Part shown: positions 38,791-53,570 of the stretch, piece after piece
Position numbering within the stretch: the first letter of the stretch is position 1
Layout of the letters: the number at the start of each line of letters is the position of its first letter
Assembly: GCA_028386065.3 (NCBI GenBank)
Contig: JAKUCV010003654.1
Span: forward strand, 12,813-76,812
Origin: Turnera subulata
Lineage: Eukaryota; Streptophyta; Magnoliopsida; Malpighiales; Passifloraceae
Length of the DNA stretch: 64,000 nucleotides
Reading direction: 5' to 3'
Program-made: the position numbers and the translations under genes
Notes under the pieces: generated by a model
Seen by the model: only the letters and a program-made list of their open reading frames with translations
Told to the model about the DNA's origin: nothing
Database searches by the model: none

Positions 38791-41448
38791 AATCGGGAAT
38801 ATTGGAAAAGCACCTCAGAAGAGCTCAAAATGTCCGGGGATGGCATTCAAAAATCCTCATAAATCATCCCAATACTTGTGGAAACATCATAGGTAGAATT
38901 TGACAGGGTGGATTTGAAGACTGCTCGTTGGTGCGCCATTGGTGTGCTATTGGCGCGCCACTGGTGCGCCATTGGGGCACTATTGGGATGATTTTTGAGT
39001 ATGAGCTGAAATTTTGATTTTTAAGTTTTGAGCTGAATTTTTTTCAGACACCAATAAAAATCCATTCCAACTAAATGCAAAATTTCATATTTTTCTGAGT
39101 TGTGGAAGTCCGACTTTTTATTTTTGGAACAAGTAAAATCCTGTAAATCGGGAAAAATGGAAAAGCAGCTCAGATGAGCTCAAAATGTCCGGGGAAGGCA
39201 TCCAAAAAACCTTAGAAATCATCCCCATATTTGTCGGATCATCTTAGGTTGCATTTGACATGGTGGATTTGGAGATTGCTCTTATGGATTGGTTCACTTG
39301 GCCATTGGTGCGCTATTGGGACGCCATTGGGGCGCCATTGGTGCGATTTTGGAGTTTTGAGCTGAAATTTTGTTCACACACCAGTAAAAATCCAATCCAA
39401 CTAGCTGCAAAATTTTAATGTTTTCTGAGATGTGGAATTCTGACTTTTTATTTGTGGAACAATTAAAATCCCGTAAATCGGGAAAAATGGAAAAGCACCT
39501 CAGACGAGCTCAAAATGTCCGTGGAAGGCATCCAAAATCCTTATAAATCATCCCCATATTTTTGAAATCATCTTAGGTAGCATTTGACATGGTGGAATTG
39601 GAGATTGCTCTTATGCATTGGTTCACTGTGCCATTGGTGCGCTATTGGGGCGCCGTTGGTGCGCTATTGGGGCGCTATTGGTGCGCCATTGGAGCGATTT
39701 TTGAGTTTTGAGCTGAAATTTTCATTTTTGAGTTTTGAGGTGAGCTTTTGTGCAAACACCACTAAAAATCCAATCCAACTGGCTGCAAGATTTCAGATTT
39801 TTCTGAGAAATGGAAGTCCAACTTTTTATTTTTGGAACATTTAAAATCCCGTAAATCGGGAAACTTGGAAAAGCACCTCAGATGATCTCAAAATGTCCAG
39901 GGATGGCATCCAAAAATCCTTATAAATCATCCCCAAACTTGTGGAATCATCTTAGGTAGAATTTGATAGGGTGGATTTGGAGATTGCTCATTGGTGCGCC
40001 ATTGCTGTGCTATTGGCGCGATTTTTGAGCTTTGAGCTGAAATTTTGATTTTTGAGCAAAAACTTTGTACACGCATGAATAAAAATACAATCCAACTACC
40101 TGAAAAAATTCAAGATTTTTCTGAGATGTGGAAGTACGACTTTTTATTTTTGGAACAATTAAAATTCAGTAAATCGCGAAAAATGGAAAAGCTCCTCAGA
40201 TGACCTTAAAATGTCTGCGGAAACCATCCAAAAATCCTTATAAATCATCCCCATATGTTTGGAATCATCTTAAGGATCATTTGACATGGTGGAATTGGAG
40301 ATTGCTCTTACGCATTGGTTCATGTGCCATTGGTGCACCATTGGGGCGCCGTTGGTGCGCTATTGGGGCGCTATTGGTGCGCCATTGGTGCGATTTTTGA
40401 GTTTTGAGCGGAAATTTTAGTTTTTGAGTATTGGGGTGAAATGTTTTACACACACCAATAAAAATCCAATCCAACTACCTGCAAAATTTTTCTGAGAAGT
40501 GGAAGTCCGACTTTTTTATTTTTGGAACAATTAAAATCCCGTAAATCGGGAAAAATGGAAAAGCACCTCAGACGACCTCAAAATGCCTTAGGAAGGCATC
40601 CAAAAATCCTTATAAATCATCCCCATATTTGTGGAATCATCTTAGGTAGCATTTGACATGGTGGATTTGGAGATTTCTCAATGGTGCGCCATTAGGGCGC
40701 TATTGGTGCGCCATTGGTGTGCTATTGGTGCGATTTTTGAGCTTTGAGCAGAAATTTTGATTTTTGAGTTTTGAGCTGAAATTTTGTACAGCAAAATTTC
40801 AGGTTTTCCTGGAAGTCTGACTTTTTATTTTTGGAACAATTAAAATCCCGTAAATCGGGAAAAATGGAAAAGCACCTTAGAAGAGGTCAAAATGTCCGGG
40901 GAAGGCATCCAAAAATCAATATAAATCATCCCCATTTTTGTGGAATCATTTTAGGTAGCATTTGAAATGGTGGATTTTGAGATTGCTCTTATGCGTTGGT
41001 TCACTGGGCCATTGGTGCGCTATTGGGGCGCCATTGGTGCGTTGTTGGTGCGCTATTGGTGCGATTTTTGAGTTTTGAGCTGAAATTTTAATTTTTGAGT
41101 TTTGAGCTGAAATTTTGTACAAACACCAATAAAAATCCAATTCAACTTTCTGCATGATTTCAGATTTTTCTGAGAAGTGGAAGTCCGACTTTTTACTTTT
41201 GGAACAATTAAAATCCCGTAAATCGGGAAAATTGGAAAAGCACCTCAGATGAGCTCAAAATGTCCGGGGATGGCATCCAAAAATCCTTATAAATCATCCC
41301 CATATTTGTGGAATAGTCTTAGGTAGAAAGGTGCGTTATTTTCGCGCCATTGGTGCGCCATTGGGACGATTTTTGAGTTTTGAGCTGAAATTTTGAGTTT
41401 TGAGCTAAATTTTTGCACACATCAATAAAAATTCAATCGAACTACCAG

Positions 41449-41482
41449 TAAATCCCGTAAATCGATTTTTGAGTTTTGAGCT
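41449..41482 (+). repeat. Out-of-order modules in a satellite unit
   Basis: A dyad copy (aaatcccgtaaatcg) and most of a 27-bp module appear between 'aactaccagt' and 'agatttttctgagacg'. Normally only 'gcaaaatttc' stands there. The unit therefore has a second, misplaced dyad and A/T module. The surrounding kilobase (40,780-41,760) also has several deletions, so this is a locally scrambled part of the array. Confidence 0.65.
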
Positions 41483-44400
41483 AGATTTTTCTGAGACGTG
41501 GATGTCCGACTTTTTGTTTTTGGAACAATTAAATTCCCGTAAATCGGGAAAAATGGAAAAGCACCTCAGATGAGCTCAAAATGCTCGGGCAAGGCATCCA
41601 AAAAACCAGTTAAATCATCTCCATATTTGTGGAATCATCTTAGGTTGCATTTATGCAGTGGTTCAATAGGCAAATGGTGTGCTATTGGGACGCCATTGGG
41701 GCTGAAATTTTGTTTTTTGAGATTTGAGCTGAACTTTTTGCACACACCAATGAAAATAAAATCCAACTACCTGCAAAACTTCAGATTTTTCTGAGACGTG
41801 GAAGTCTGAATTTTTATTTTTGGAACAATTAAAATCCCGTAAATCGGGAAAATGTAAAAGCACCTCAGATGAGCTCAAAATGTTTGGGGAAGGCATCCAA
41901 AAATCCTGATAAATCATCCCCATATTTGTGGAATCACCTTAGGTAGCATTCGACATGGTGGATTTGGAGATTGCTCATTGGTGCGCCATTGGTGCGATTT
42001 TTTAGTTTAGAGCTGAAATTTTGATTTTTGGGTTTTGAGCTGAAAAATGCAATGCAAATACTTGAGAAATTTCAGATTTTTCGGAGGTGTGGAATTCGTA
42101 CTTTTTATTTTTGGAACAATTAAAATCCCGTAAATCGGGAAAAATGGAAAAGCACCTCAGATGAGGTCAAAATGTCTGGGGAAGGCATCCAAAAATCAAT
42201 ATAAATCATCCCCATATTTGTGGAATCATCTTAGGTAGCATTTGAGACGGTGGAATTGGAGATTGCTCTTATGCATTGGTTCACTAGGCCCTTGGTTCAC
42301 CATTAGGGCGCCATTGGTGCGCGATTGGGGCACTATTGGTGCGCCATTGGTGCGCCATTTGTGCAATTTTTGAGTTTTGAGCTGAAATTTTGATTTTAGA
42401 GTTTTGGGGTGAAATTTTGTACACACAACAATAAAAATCCAATCCAGCCACTTGCAAAATTTCAGATTTTTCTGAGAAGTGGAGGTCCAACTTTTTATTT
42501 TTGGTACAATTAAAATCCCGTAAATCGCGAAAAATGGAAAAGCGCCTCAGATGACCTTAGAATTTCCGCGGAAGCCATCCAAAAATCCATATAAAACATC
42601 CCCATATGTTTTGAATCATCTTAGGTAGCATTTGACATGGTGGATTTAGAGATTGCTCATTGGTGCGCTATTGGTACGATTTTTGAGTTTTGAGCTGAAA
42701 TTTTGATTTTTGTGTTTTATGCTCAAATTTTGTATACACACCAATAAAAATTGACTCCAACAACCTGCAAAATTTTAGATTTTTCTGAGAAGTGGAAGTC
42801 CGATTTTTTATTTTTGGAACAGCTAAAAACCCGTAAATCGGAAAAATTGGAAAAGCACCTCAGATGAGCACAAAATGTCCGGGGATGGCATCCAAAAATC
42901 CTTATAAATCATCCCCATATTTTTGGAATCTTTTTAGGTAGCGCCATTGGGGCGCTATTGGGACAATTTTTGAGTTTTGAGCTGAATTTTTGTTTTTTAA
43001 GTTTCGAGCTGAACTTTTTGCACACACCAATAAAAATTCATTCCAAATACCTGCAAAATTTCGGATTTTTCTGAGATGTGGAAGTCCGACTTTTTATTTT
43101 TGGAACAAGTAAAATAGCGTAAATCGGGAAAAATGGAAGAGCACCTCAGATGAGCTCAAAATGTCCGGGGAAGGCTTCCAAAAAACCATAAAAATCATCC
43201 CCATGTTTGTGGGATCGTCTTAGGTTGCATTTGACAAGGTGGATTTTGAGATTGCTCTTATCCAATGGTTCACTGGGCCTTTGGTGCGCCATTGGTGCGC
43301 TATTGGGACGCCAATGGGGTGCCATTGGATCGATTTTGGAGTTTGGAGCTTAAATTTTGTTCACAACCCAAAAAAAATACAATCCAACTACCTGCAAAAT
43401 TTTAAATTTTTCTGAGGTGTGGAAGTCTGACATTTTATTTTTGGAAGAATTAAAATCCTGTAAATCGGGAAAAATCGAAAAGCACCTCAGATGAGCTCAA
43501 AATGTCTGAGGAAGGCATCCAAAAATCCTTATAAATCATCCCCACATTTTTGGAATAATCTTAGGTAGCATTTTACTTGGTGGATTTGGAGATTGCTCTT
43601 ACGCTTTGGTTCACTAGGCCATGGGGGCGCTATTGGGGCTCCATTGGCGCGCTATTGGTGCGCCTTTGGTGAGCTATTGGTGCGATTTTTGAGTTTTGAG
43701 CAGAAATTTTCATATTCGAATTGCTTGCTGAAATTTTCTACAGACATGAATAAAAATCCGTTCTAAATACCTGCGAAAATTCAGAATTTTCAGAGATATG
43801 AAAGTCTGACTTTTTTTTTGGAACAATTAAAATCCCGTAAATCGGTAAAATTGGAAAAGCACGTCAGATGACCTCAAATGTCCGGGGTTGGCATCCAAAA
43901 ATCCTTATAAATCTTCCCCATATTTTTGGAATCATCTTAGGTAGCATTTGACAGAGTGGAATTGGAGATTGCTCATTGGGGCGCCATTGGTGCGCTATTG
44001 GGACGATTTTTGAGTTTTGAGCTGAAATTTTGATTTTTAAGTTTTGAGCTGAACTTTTTGCACACACCAATAAAAATCCAATCCAACTACCTGCAAAATT
44101 TCAGATTTTTCTGAGATGTGGAAGTCCGATTTTTTATTTTTTGAACAATTAAAATCCCGTAAATCGGCAAAAATGGAAAAGCACCTCAGATGAGCTCAAA
44201 ATGTCAGGGGAAGGCATCCAAAATTGCATATAAATCATCCCCATATTTGTGGGATCATCTTAGGTAGCATTTGACATGGTGGATTGTGAGATTGCTCTTT
44301 TGCATTGGTTCACTGGGCCATTGGTGCGCTATTGGTGCGCCAATGGTGCGATTTTTGAGTTTTGAACTGACATTTTGATTTTTGAGTTTTGAGGTGAAAA

Positions 44401-47400
44401 TTTGTATACACACCAATAAAAATCCAATCCAACTACCTGCGAAATTTCAGATTTTTCTGTGATGTTGCAATCCAAATTTTTTTTTGGAACAATTAAAATC
44501 CCGTAAATCCGGAAAATGGGAAAAGCACCTCAGATGAGCTCAAAATGCCCGGGGAAGGCATCCAAAAATGCATACAAATCATCTCCATATTTTTGGGATC
44601 ATCTTAGGTAGTATTTGACATGGTGGATTTGGAGATTGCTCTTATGCATTGGTTCACTGAGCCATTGGTGCGCTCTTGGTGCGCCATTGGTGCGCCAATG
44701 GTGCGATTTTTGAGCTGAAATTTTGATTTTTGAGTTTTGAGGTGAAAATTTGTATACTCACCAATAAAAATCCAATCCAATTTCAGAGTTTTCTGAGATG
44801 TTGAACTCCGAATTTCTTTTGGAACAATTAAAATCCCATAAATCGGGAAAATGGGAAAAGCACCTCAGCTGAGCTCAAAATGTTCGGGGATGGCATTCAG
44901 AAATCCTTATAAATCATCCTCATGTTTCTGAAATCATCTTAGGTAGCATTTGACAGGGTGGATTTGGAGATTGCTCAATGGTGCGCCATTGGGGCACTAC
45001 TGGGACGATTTTTGAGTTTTGAGCTGAAATTTTGATTTTTTAGTTTTGAGCTGGACTTTTTGCACACACCAATAAAAATACAATCCAACTCCCTGCAACA
45101 TTTCAGATTTTTCTGACACATGGAAGTCCGACGTCTTATTTTTGGAACAATTAAATCCCAAAAATCAGGAAAAATGGAAAAGCACCTCAAACGAGCTCAA
45201 AATGTCAGGGGAAGGCATCCAAAAATGCTTATAACTCATCCCCATATTTATGGGATCATCCTAGGTACCATTTGACATGGTGGATTTCGAGATTGTTCTT
45301 TTGCATTGGTTCACTGGGCCATTGGGGCGCTATTGGTGCGCCATTGGGGCGCCATTGGTGCCCCGTTGGGGCGCCAATGGTGCGATTTTTGAGTTTTGAA
45401 CTGAATTTTTGATTTTTGAGTATTGAGGTGAAAATTTTATACACACCAATAAAAATCCAATCCAACTACCTGCAAAATTTCAGATTTTTCTCAGAAGTTG
45501 AAGTCCGAATTTTTTTTTGGAACAATTAAAATCCCGTACATCGGGAAAATGGGAAAAGCACCTCAGATGAGCTCAAAATGTCCGGGAATGGCATCCAAAA
45601 ATCCTTATAATTCATCCCCATATTTGTGGAATCATCTTAGGTAGCATTTGACAGGGTGGATTTGGAGATAGCTCATTGGTGCGCCATTGGGGCGCTACTG
45701 GGACGATTTTTGAGTTTTGAGCTGAAATTTTGATTTCTGAGTTTTGAGCTGAACTTATTGCACACACCAACAAAAATGCAATCCAACTTCCTGCAAAATT
45801 TCAGATTTTTGGAACAATTAAAATCCCGTAAATCGGGAAAAATGAAAAAGCAACTCAGTTGATCTTAAAATGTCCGGGGAAGGCATCCAAAAAACCTTAC
45901 AAATCATCCCCATCTTTGTGGGATCTTCTTAGATAGCATTTGAAATGGTGGATTTGGAGATTGCTCTTATGCATTGGTTCACTAGGCCAATGGTGCGCCA
46001 TTGCTGCGCTGTTGGGGCGCCGTTGGTGCGATTTTGGAGTTTTGAGCTGAAATTTTGTTCACACACCAATAAAACTCCAACCCAACTACCTGAAAAATAT
46101 TAAATGTTTCTGAGATGTGGAAGTCCGAATTTTTATTTTTGGAACAATTAAAATCCCGTAAATCAGGAAAAATGGAAAAGCACCTCAGATGAGCTCAAAA
46201 TGTCCGGGAATGGCATCCAAAAATCCTTATAAATCATCCCCAAATTTGTGGAATCATCTTAGGTAGTGTTTGACAGGGTGGATTTGGAGATTCCTCAATG
46301 GTGCGCCATTGGTGTGCTATTGGCGCGCCATTGGTGCGCCATTGGGGTGCTATTGGGACAATTTTTTAGTTTTGAGCTGAAATTTTGATTTTTAAATTTT
46401 GAGCTGAACTTTTTGCACACACCAACAAAAATCCAGTCCAAATACCAGCAAAATTTCAGATTTTTCGGAGATGTGGAAGTCCAACTTTTTATTTCTGGAA
46501 CAAGTAAAATAACGTAAATCGGGAAAAAAGGAAGAGCACCTCAGATGTGCTCAAAATGTCCGGGGAAGGCTTCCAAAAAACCTTACAAATCATCCCCATG
46601 TCTGTGGGATCGTCTTAGATAGCATTTGAAATGGTGGATTTGGAGATTGCTGTTATGCAAAATTTTAAAGTTTTCTGAGAAATGGAAGTCTGACTTTTTA
46701 TTTTTGGAAAAATTAAAATCCCGTAAATCGGGAAAAATTGATAAGCACCTCAGATGAGCTCAAAATGTCTGGGGAAGGCATCCAAAAATCCGTGTAAATC
46801 ATCCCCATATTTTTGGAATCATCTTAGTTAGCATTTTACATGGTGGATTTGGAGATTGCTCTTATGCATTGGTTCACTAGGCCATGGGTGCGCTATTGGG
46901 GCGCCATTGGTGCGCCATTGGCGCGCTATTGGTGTGCCATTGGTGAGCTATTGGTGCGCCATTGGTGAGCAGAAATTTTCAATTTTGAATTTTGAGCTGA
47001 AATATTCCACAGACAAGAACAGAAAATCCGATTCAACTACCTGCAAAAATTCAGATTTTTCTGAGATATGGAAGTCTGACTTTTTTATTTTTGGAACAAT
47101 TAAAATCCCGTAAATCGGGAAAATTTGAAAAGCACCTCAGATGACCTCAAAATGTCCGGGGATGGCATCCAAAAATCCTTATAAATCATCCCCATATTTG
47201 TTGAATCATCTTGGGTAGCATTTGGCAGGGTGGATTTGGAGATTGCTCATTGGTGCGCCATTGGGGCGCTACTGGGACGATTTTTATGTTTTGAGCTGAA
47301 ATTTTGATTTTTGAATTTTGAGCTGAACTTTTTGCACACACCAATAAAAATACAATCCAACTACCTGCAAAACATCAGATTTTTCTGAGACGTGGAAGTC

Positions 47401-50400
47401 CGAATTTTTATTTTTGGAACAATTAAAATCCCGTAAATCGGGAAAAATGGAAAAGCACCTCAGATGATCGCAAAATGTCCGGGGAAGGCATCCAAAAAAC
47501 CTTACAAATCATCCCCAAATTTTTGGGATCAACTTAGGTAGCATTTGACATGGTGGATTTGGAGATTGCTCTTATGCATTGGTTCACTGGGCCATTGGTG
47601 CGCCGTTGGTGCGCTATTGGGGCGCCACTGGTGCGATTTTTGAGTTTTGAGCTGAAATTTTGTATACACACCAATAAAAATCCAATTCGACTAGCTGCAA
47701 AATTTTATATTTTTCTGAGACGTGGAAGTCCGACTTTTTATGTTTGGAAGAATTAAAATCCTGTAAATCGGGAAAAATGGAAAAGCTCCACAGATGAGCT
47801 CAAAATGTCCGGGGAAGGCATCCAAAAATCCTTATAAATCATCCCCATATTTGTGGGATCATCTTAGGTAGGATTTGACATGGTGGATTTGGAGATTGCT
47901 CTTATGCATTGGTTCACTGGGCCATTGGTGCGCTATTCGTGCGCCATTGGGGCGCCGTTGGTGCGATTTTAAAGTTTTAAAATGAGACTTTAATTTTTGA
48001 GTTTTGAGGTGAAATTTTGAACAAACACCAATAAAAATCCAATGCAACTACCTGCATAAGTTCAGTCTTTTCTGAGATGTTGAAGTCCGATTTTTAATTT
48101 TTGGAACAATTAAAATCCCGTAAATCGGTAAAAATTGAAAAGCACCTCAGATGAGCTCAAAACGTCCGGGGAAGGCATCCAAAAAACCTTACAAATCATC
48201 CCCATATTTGGGGGTTCATATTAGGTAGCATTTGACACGGTGGATTTTGAGATTTCTCTTACGCATTGGTTCACTGGGCCATTGGGGCGCCATTGGCGCG
48301 CTATTGGGGCGCCATTGGCGCAATTTTTGAGTTTTGAGCTAAAATTTTGTACACACAACAATAAAAATCCAATCCAACTACCTGCAAAATTTTAAATTTT
48401 TCTGAGATGTGGAAGTCCAACTTTTTATATTTGGAAGAATTAAAATCCCTTAAATCGGAAAAAATGGAAAAGCACCTCAGATGAACTCAAAATGTCCGGG
48501 CAGGGCATCCAAAAATCCTTATAAATCATCCCCATAATTGTGGAATCATCTTAGGTAGCATTTGACAGGGTGGATTTGGATATTTCACATTGGTGCGCCA
48601 TTGGTGCGCTATTGGGGCGTTATTGCGACGATTTTTGAGATATGAGCTGAAATTTTGATTTTTGAGTTTTGAGCTGAAATTTTGTACACACACCGTTGAA
48701 AATCCAATCCAACTACCTGCCAAATTTCAGAATTTTCTGAGATGTTGAAGTCCAAATTTTTTTTTTGGAACAATTAAAATACCGTAAATCGGGAAAATGG
48801 GAAAAGCACCTCAGATGACCTCATAATGTTCGGGGATGCCATCCAAAAATCTTTATAAATCATCCCCATATTTTTTGGAATCTTGTTAGGTGGAATTTGA
48901 CTGGGTGGATTTGGAGATTCCTCATTGGTGCGCCATTGGGCCGCTACTGGGACGATTTTTGAGTTTTGAGCTGAACTTTTTGCACACACCAATAAAAAAA
49001 CAATCCAAATACCTGCAAAACTTCAGATTTTTCTGAGACGTGGAAGCCCGACTTTTTATTTTTGGCACAATTAAAATCCGGTAAATCGGGAAAAATGGAA
49101 AAGCACCTCAGATGAGCTCAAAATGTCCGGGGAAGGCATCCAAAAAACCTTACAAATCATCCCCATATATCTGGGATAAACTTGGTTAGCATTTGACTTG
49201 GTGGATCTGAAGATTGCTCTTATGCAATTGCTCACTGGGCCATTGGTGCGCTATTGGGGCGCCATTGGTGCGATTTTTGAGTTTTGAGCTGAAATTTTGT
49301 ACCACACCAATAAAAATCCAATCCAACTACCTGCAAAATATAAAAATTTTCTGAGATGTGGAAGTCAGGCCTTTTACTTTTGGAAGAATTAAAATCCCTA
49401 AAATCGGGAAAAATGGAAAAGCACAACAGATGAGCTAAAAATGTCCGGGGAAAGGCATCCAAAAATGCCTATAAATCATCCCCATATCTGTGGGATCATC
49501 CTAGGTAGCATTTGACATGGTGAATTTGGAGATTGCTCTTATGCATTGGTTCACTGGGCCATTGGTGTGCTATTGGTGCGCCATTAGGGAGCCATTGGGG
49601 CGCTATTGGTTCGCCATTGGTGTGATTTTTGAGTTTTGAGTTGAAATTTTGATTTTTGTGCTTTGTGGTGAAATTTTGTACACACACCAATAAAAATTCA
49701 ATCCAACTACCTGCAAAATTTCAGATTTTTCGGAAATGTTGAAGTCCGAATTTTTTTTTGGAACAATTAAAATTCCGTAAATTGGGAAAATTGGAAATGC
49801 ACCTCAGATGAGCTCAAAATGTCCGGGGATGACATCCAAAAATCCTTATAAATCATCCCCATATTTGTGGAATCATCTTAGGTAGCATTAGGCAGGGTGG
49901 ATTTGGAGATTGCTCATTGGTGCGCCATTGGGGCGCTATTGGGACGATTTTTGAGTTTTGAGCTGAAATTTTGATTTTTAAGTTTTGAGCTGAACTTTTT
50001 GCACACAACAATAAAAATAAAATCCAAATACCTGCATAACTTCAGAATCTTCTGAAACATGGAAGTCCGACTTTTTATTTTTGGAACAATTAAAATCCCG
50101 TAAATCGGGAAAAATGGAAAAGCACATCAGATGAGCGTAAAATGTCCGGGGAAGGCATCCCAAAAACCTTACAAATCATCCCCATATTTTTGGGATCAAC
50201 TTAGGTAGCATTTGACATGGTGGATTTGCAAATTGCTCTTATGCATTGGTTCACTGGGCCATTGGTGCGCTATTGGGGCGCCATTGGGGCGCCACTGGTG
50301 CGATTTTTGAGTTTTGAGCTGAAATTTTGTACACACACCAACAAAACTCCAATCCAACAAGCTGAAAAATTTTAAATTTTTCTGAGACGTGGAAGTCCGA

Positions 50401-52569
50401 CTTTTTATTTTTGGAAGAATTAAAATCCCGTAAATCAGGAAAAATGGAAAAGCACCGCAGATGATCTCAAAATGTCCGGGGAAGGCATCCAAAAATCCTT
50501 ATACATCATCCCCATATTTGTGGGATCATCTTAGGTAGCTTTTGACATGGTGGATTTGGAGATTGCTCTTATGCCTTGGTTCACTGGGCCATTGGTGAGC
50601 TACTGGTACGCCATTGGGGCGCCGTTGGTGCGATTTTTGAGTTTTAAGATGAAATTTTAATTTTTGAGTTTTGAGGTGAAATTTTGTACAAACGCCAGTA
50701 AAAATCCAGTCCAACTACCTGCATAAGTTCAGATTTTTCTGAGATGTTGAAGTCCGATTTTTAATTTTTGGAACAATTAAAATCCCGTAAATCGGGAAAA
50801 TTGGGAAAGCACCTCAGATGAGCTCAAAATGTCCGGGGATGGCATCCAAAAATCCTTTTAAATCATCCCCAAATTTGTGTAATCATCTTAGGTAGCATTT
50901 AACAAGGGTGGATTTGGAGATTGCTTATTGGAGCGGCCTGGTGTGCTATTGGCGCGCTATTGGTGCGCCATTGGGACGCTATTGGGACAATTTTTTAGTT
51001 TTGAGCTGAAGTTTTGATTTCTGAGTTTTGAGCTAAACTTGTTTCACACATCAATAAAAATTCAATCCAACTACCTGCAAAATTTCAGATTTTTCTGTGA
51101 CGTGGAAGTCCGACTTTTTATTTTTGGAACAATTAAAATCCCGTAAATCGGGAAAAATGGAAAAGCACCTCAGATGAGCTCAAAATGTTCGTGCAAGGCA
51201 TCCAAAAAACCATAAAAATCATCCCCATATTTTTGGTATCATCTTAGGTTGCATTTGACATGGCGGATTTGGAGATTGCTCTTAAGTTTTAGTTCACTGG
51301 GCCATCGGTGCGCCATTGGGGCACTATTGGGACGCCATTGGGGTGCCATTGGTGCGATTTTTGAGTTTTGTGCTGAAATATTGTTCACACACCAATAAAA
51401 ATCCAATCCAACTACCTGCAAAATTTTAAATTTTTCTGCGATGTGGAAGTCCGACTTTTTGTTTTTGGAAGAATTAAAATCCCGTAAATCAGGAAATATG
51501 GAAAAGCACCTCAGATGAGCTCAAAATGTCCGGGAAATGCATCAAAAAATATTTATAAATCATCTCCATATTTGTGGAATCATCTTAGGTAGCATTTAAC
51601 AGGGTGGATTTGGAGATTTCTCATCGGGGCGCCATTGGTGCGCTATTGGCGCGCCATTGGTGCACCATTGGGGCGCTATTGCGCCGATTTATGAGATATG
51701 AGCAGAAATTTTAATTTTTGAGCTTTGAGCTGAACTTTCAACACTCATCAATAAAAATCCAATCCATCTACCAGCAAAATTTTATATTTTTCTGAGAAGT
51801 GGATGTCTGACGTCTTATTTTTGGAACAATTAAAATCCCGTAAATCGGGAAAAATAGAAAAGCACCTCAGATGACATGGTGGATTTGGAGATTGCTCTTA
51901 TGCATTGGTTCACTGGGCCATTGGTGTGCTATTGGTGCACCATTGGGGCGCCATTGGGGCGCTATTGGTTCGCCATTGGTGCGATTTTTGAGTTTTGTGC
52001 TGAAATTTTGATTTTTGAGTTTTGAGGTGAAAATTTGTACACTCACCAATGAAAATCCAATCCAACTACCTGCAAAATTTCAGATTTTTCTGAGATGTTG
52101 AAGTCCGAATTTTTTTTCGAACTATTAAAATCCCGTAAATCGGGAAAATTGGAAAAGCACCACAGATGAGCTCAAAATGTCCGGGGATGGCATCCAAAAA
52201 TTCTTAGAAATCATCCCCATATGTGCGGAATCATCTTAGGTAGCATTTGATTAGGTGGATTTGGAGATTGCTTATTGGTGCGCCATTGGGGTGCTACTGG
52301 GACGATTTTTGAGTTTTGAGCTGAAATTTTGATTTTTGAGTTTTGAGTTGAACTTTTTGCACACACCAATAAAAATACAATCCAACTACCTGCAAACCTT
52401 CAGATTTTTCTGAGACGTAGAAGTCCGACTTTTTATTTTTGGAACAATTAAAATCCCGTAAATCGGGGAAAATGGAAAAGCACCTCAGATTAGCTCAAAA
52501 TGTCCGGGAAAGGCATCCAAAAAACCTTACAATGGTTCACTGGGCCAAACGTGCGCTATTGGTGCGCCA

Positions 52570-53570
52570 TTGGGGCGCTATTGGTGCGCCATTGGTTCGA
52601 TTTTTGAGTTTTCAGCTGAAATTTTGATTTCTGAGTTTTGAGGTGAAATTTTGTACACACACCTATAAGAATCCAATCCAACAACCTGATTCAGATTTTT
52701 CTGAGATGTTGAAGTCCGAATTTTTTTTTTGGAACAATTAAAATCCCGTAAATCGGGAAAATTGGAAAAGCACCTCAGATGAGCTCAAAATGTCCGGGGA
52801 AGGCATCCAATAATGCTTGTAAATCATCTCCATATTTATGGGATCATCTTAGGTAGCATTTGACATGGTAGATTTGGAGATTACTCTTTTGCATTGGTTC
52901 ACTTGGCTATTGGTGCGCTATTGGGGCGCCAATGGTGCGATTTTTGAGTTTTGAGCTGAAATTTTCAATTTTGAATTTCGATGTGAAATTTTGTACACTT
53001 ACCAATAAAAATCCAATCCATCTACCTGCAAAATTTGAGATTTTTCTGAGACGTGGATGTCCGACGTCTTATTTTTGGAACAATTAAAATCCTTTAAATC
53101 TGGAAAAAAGGAAAAGCACCTCAGATGAGCTCAAAATGTCCGGAGAAGGCATCCAAAAATGCTTATAAATCATCCCCATACCTGTGGGATCATCTTAGGT
53201 GGCATTTGACATGGTGGATTTGGAGATTGCTCTTATGCATTGGTTCACAGAGCCATTGGTGTGCTATTGGTGCGCCATTGTTGCGCCAATGGGGCGTCAT
53301 TGGGGCGGTATTGGTTCGCCATTGGTGCTATTTTTGAGTTTTGAGGTGAAATTTTGCACACTCACCAATCAAAATCCAATCCAACTACCTGCAAAATTTC
53401 AGATTTTTCTGAGAAGTTGAAGTTCGAATTTTTTTTGGAACAATTAAAATCCCGTAAATCGGGAAAATTGGAAAAGCACCTCAAATGAGCTCAAAATGTC
53501 CGGGGATGGCATCAAAAAATCCTTATAAATAATCCTAATATTTGTGGAATCATCTTAGGTAGCATTTGAT
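52570..53570 (+). repeat. Terminal higher-order block, inner copy
   Basis: Matches 56,250-57,643. Markers are 'cacacctataagaatcc', 'cacttggctattggtgcg', 'ttttgaatttcga', 'gatgtccgacgtcttattt', 'ccatacctgtgggatc' and 'gccattgttgcgcca' followed by 'ggggcgtcattgg'. The offset is about 3,685 bp at first and about 4,045 bp later, because the outer copy has one extra unit (about 56,780-57,060). Confidence 0.75.
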
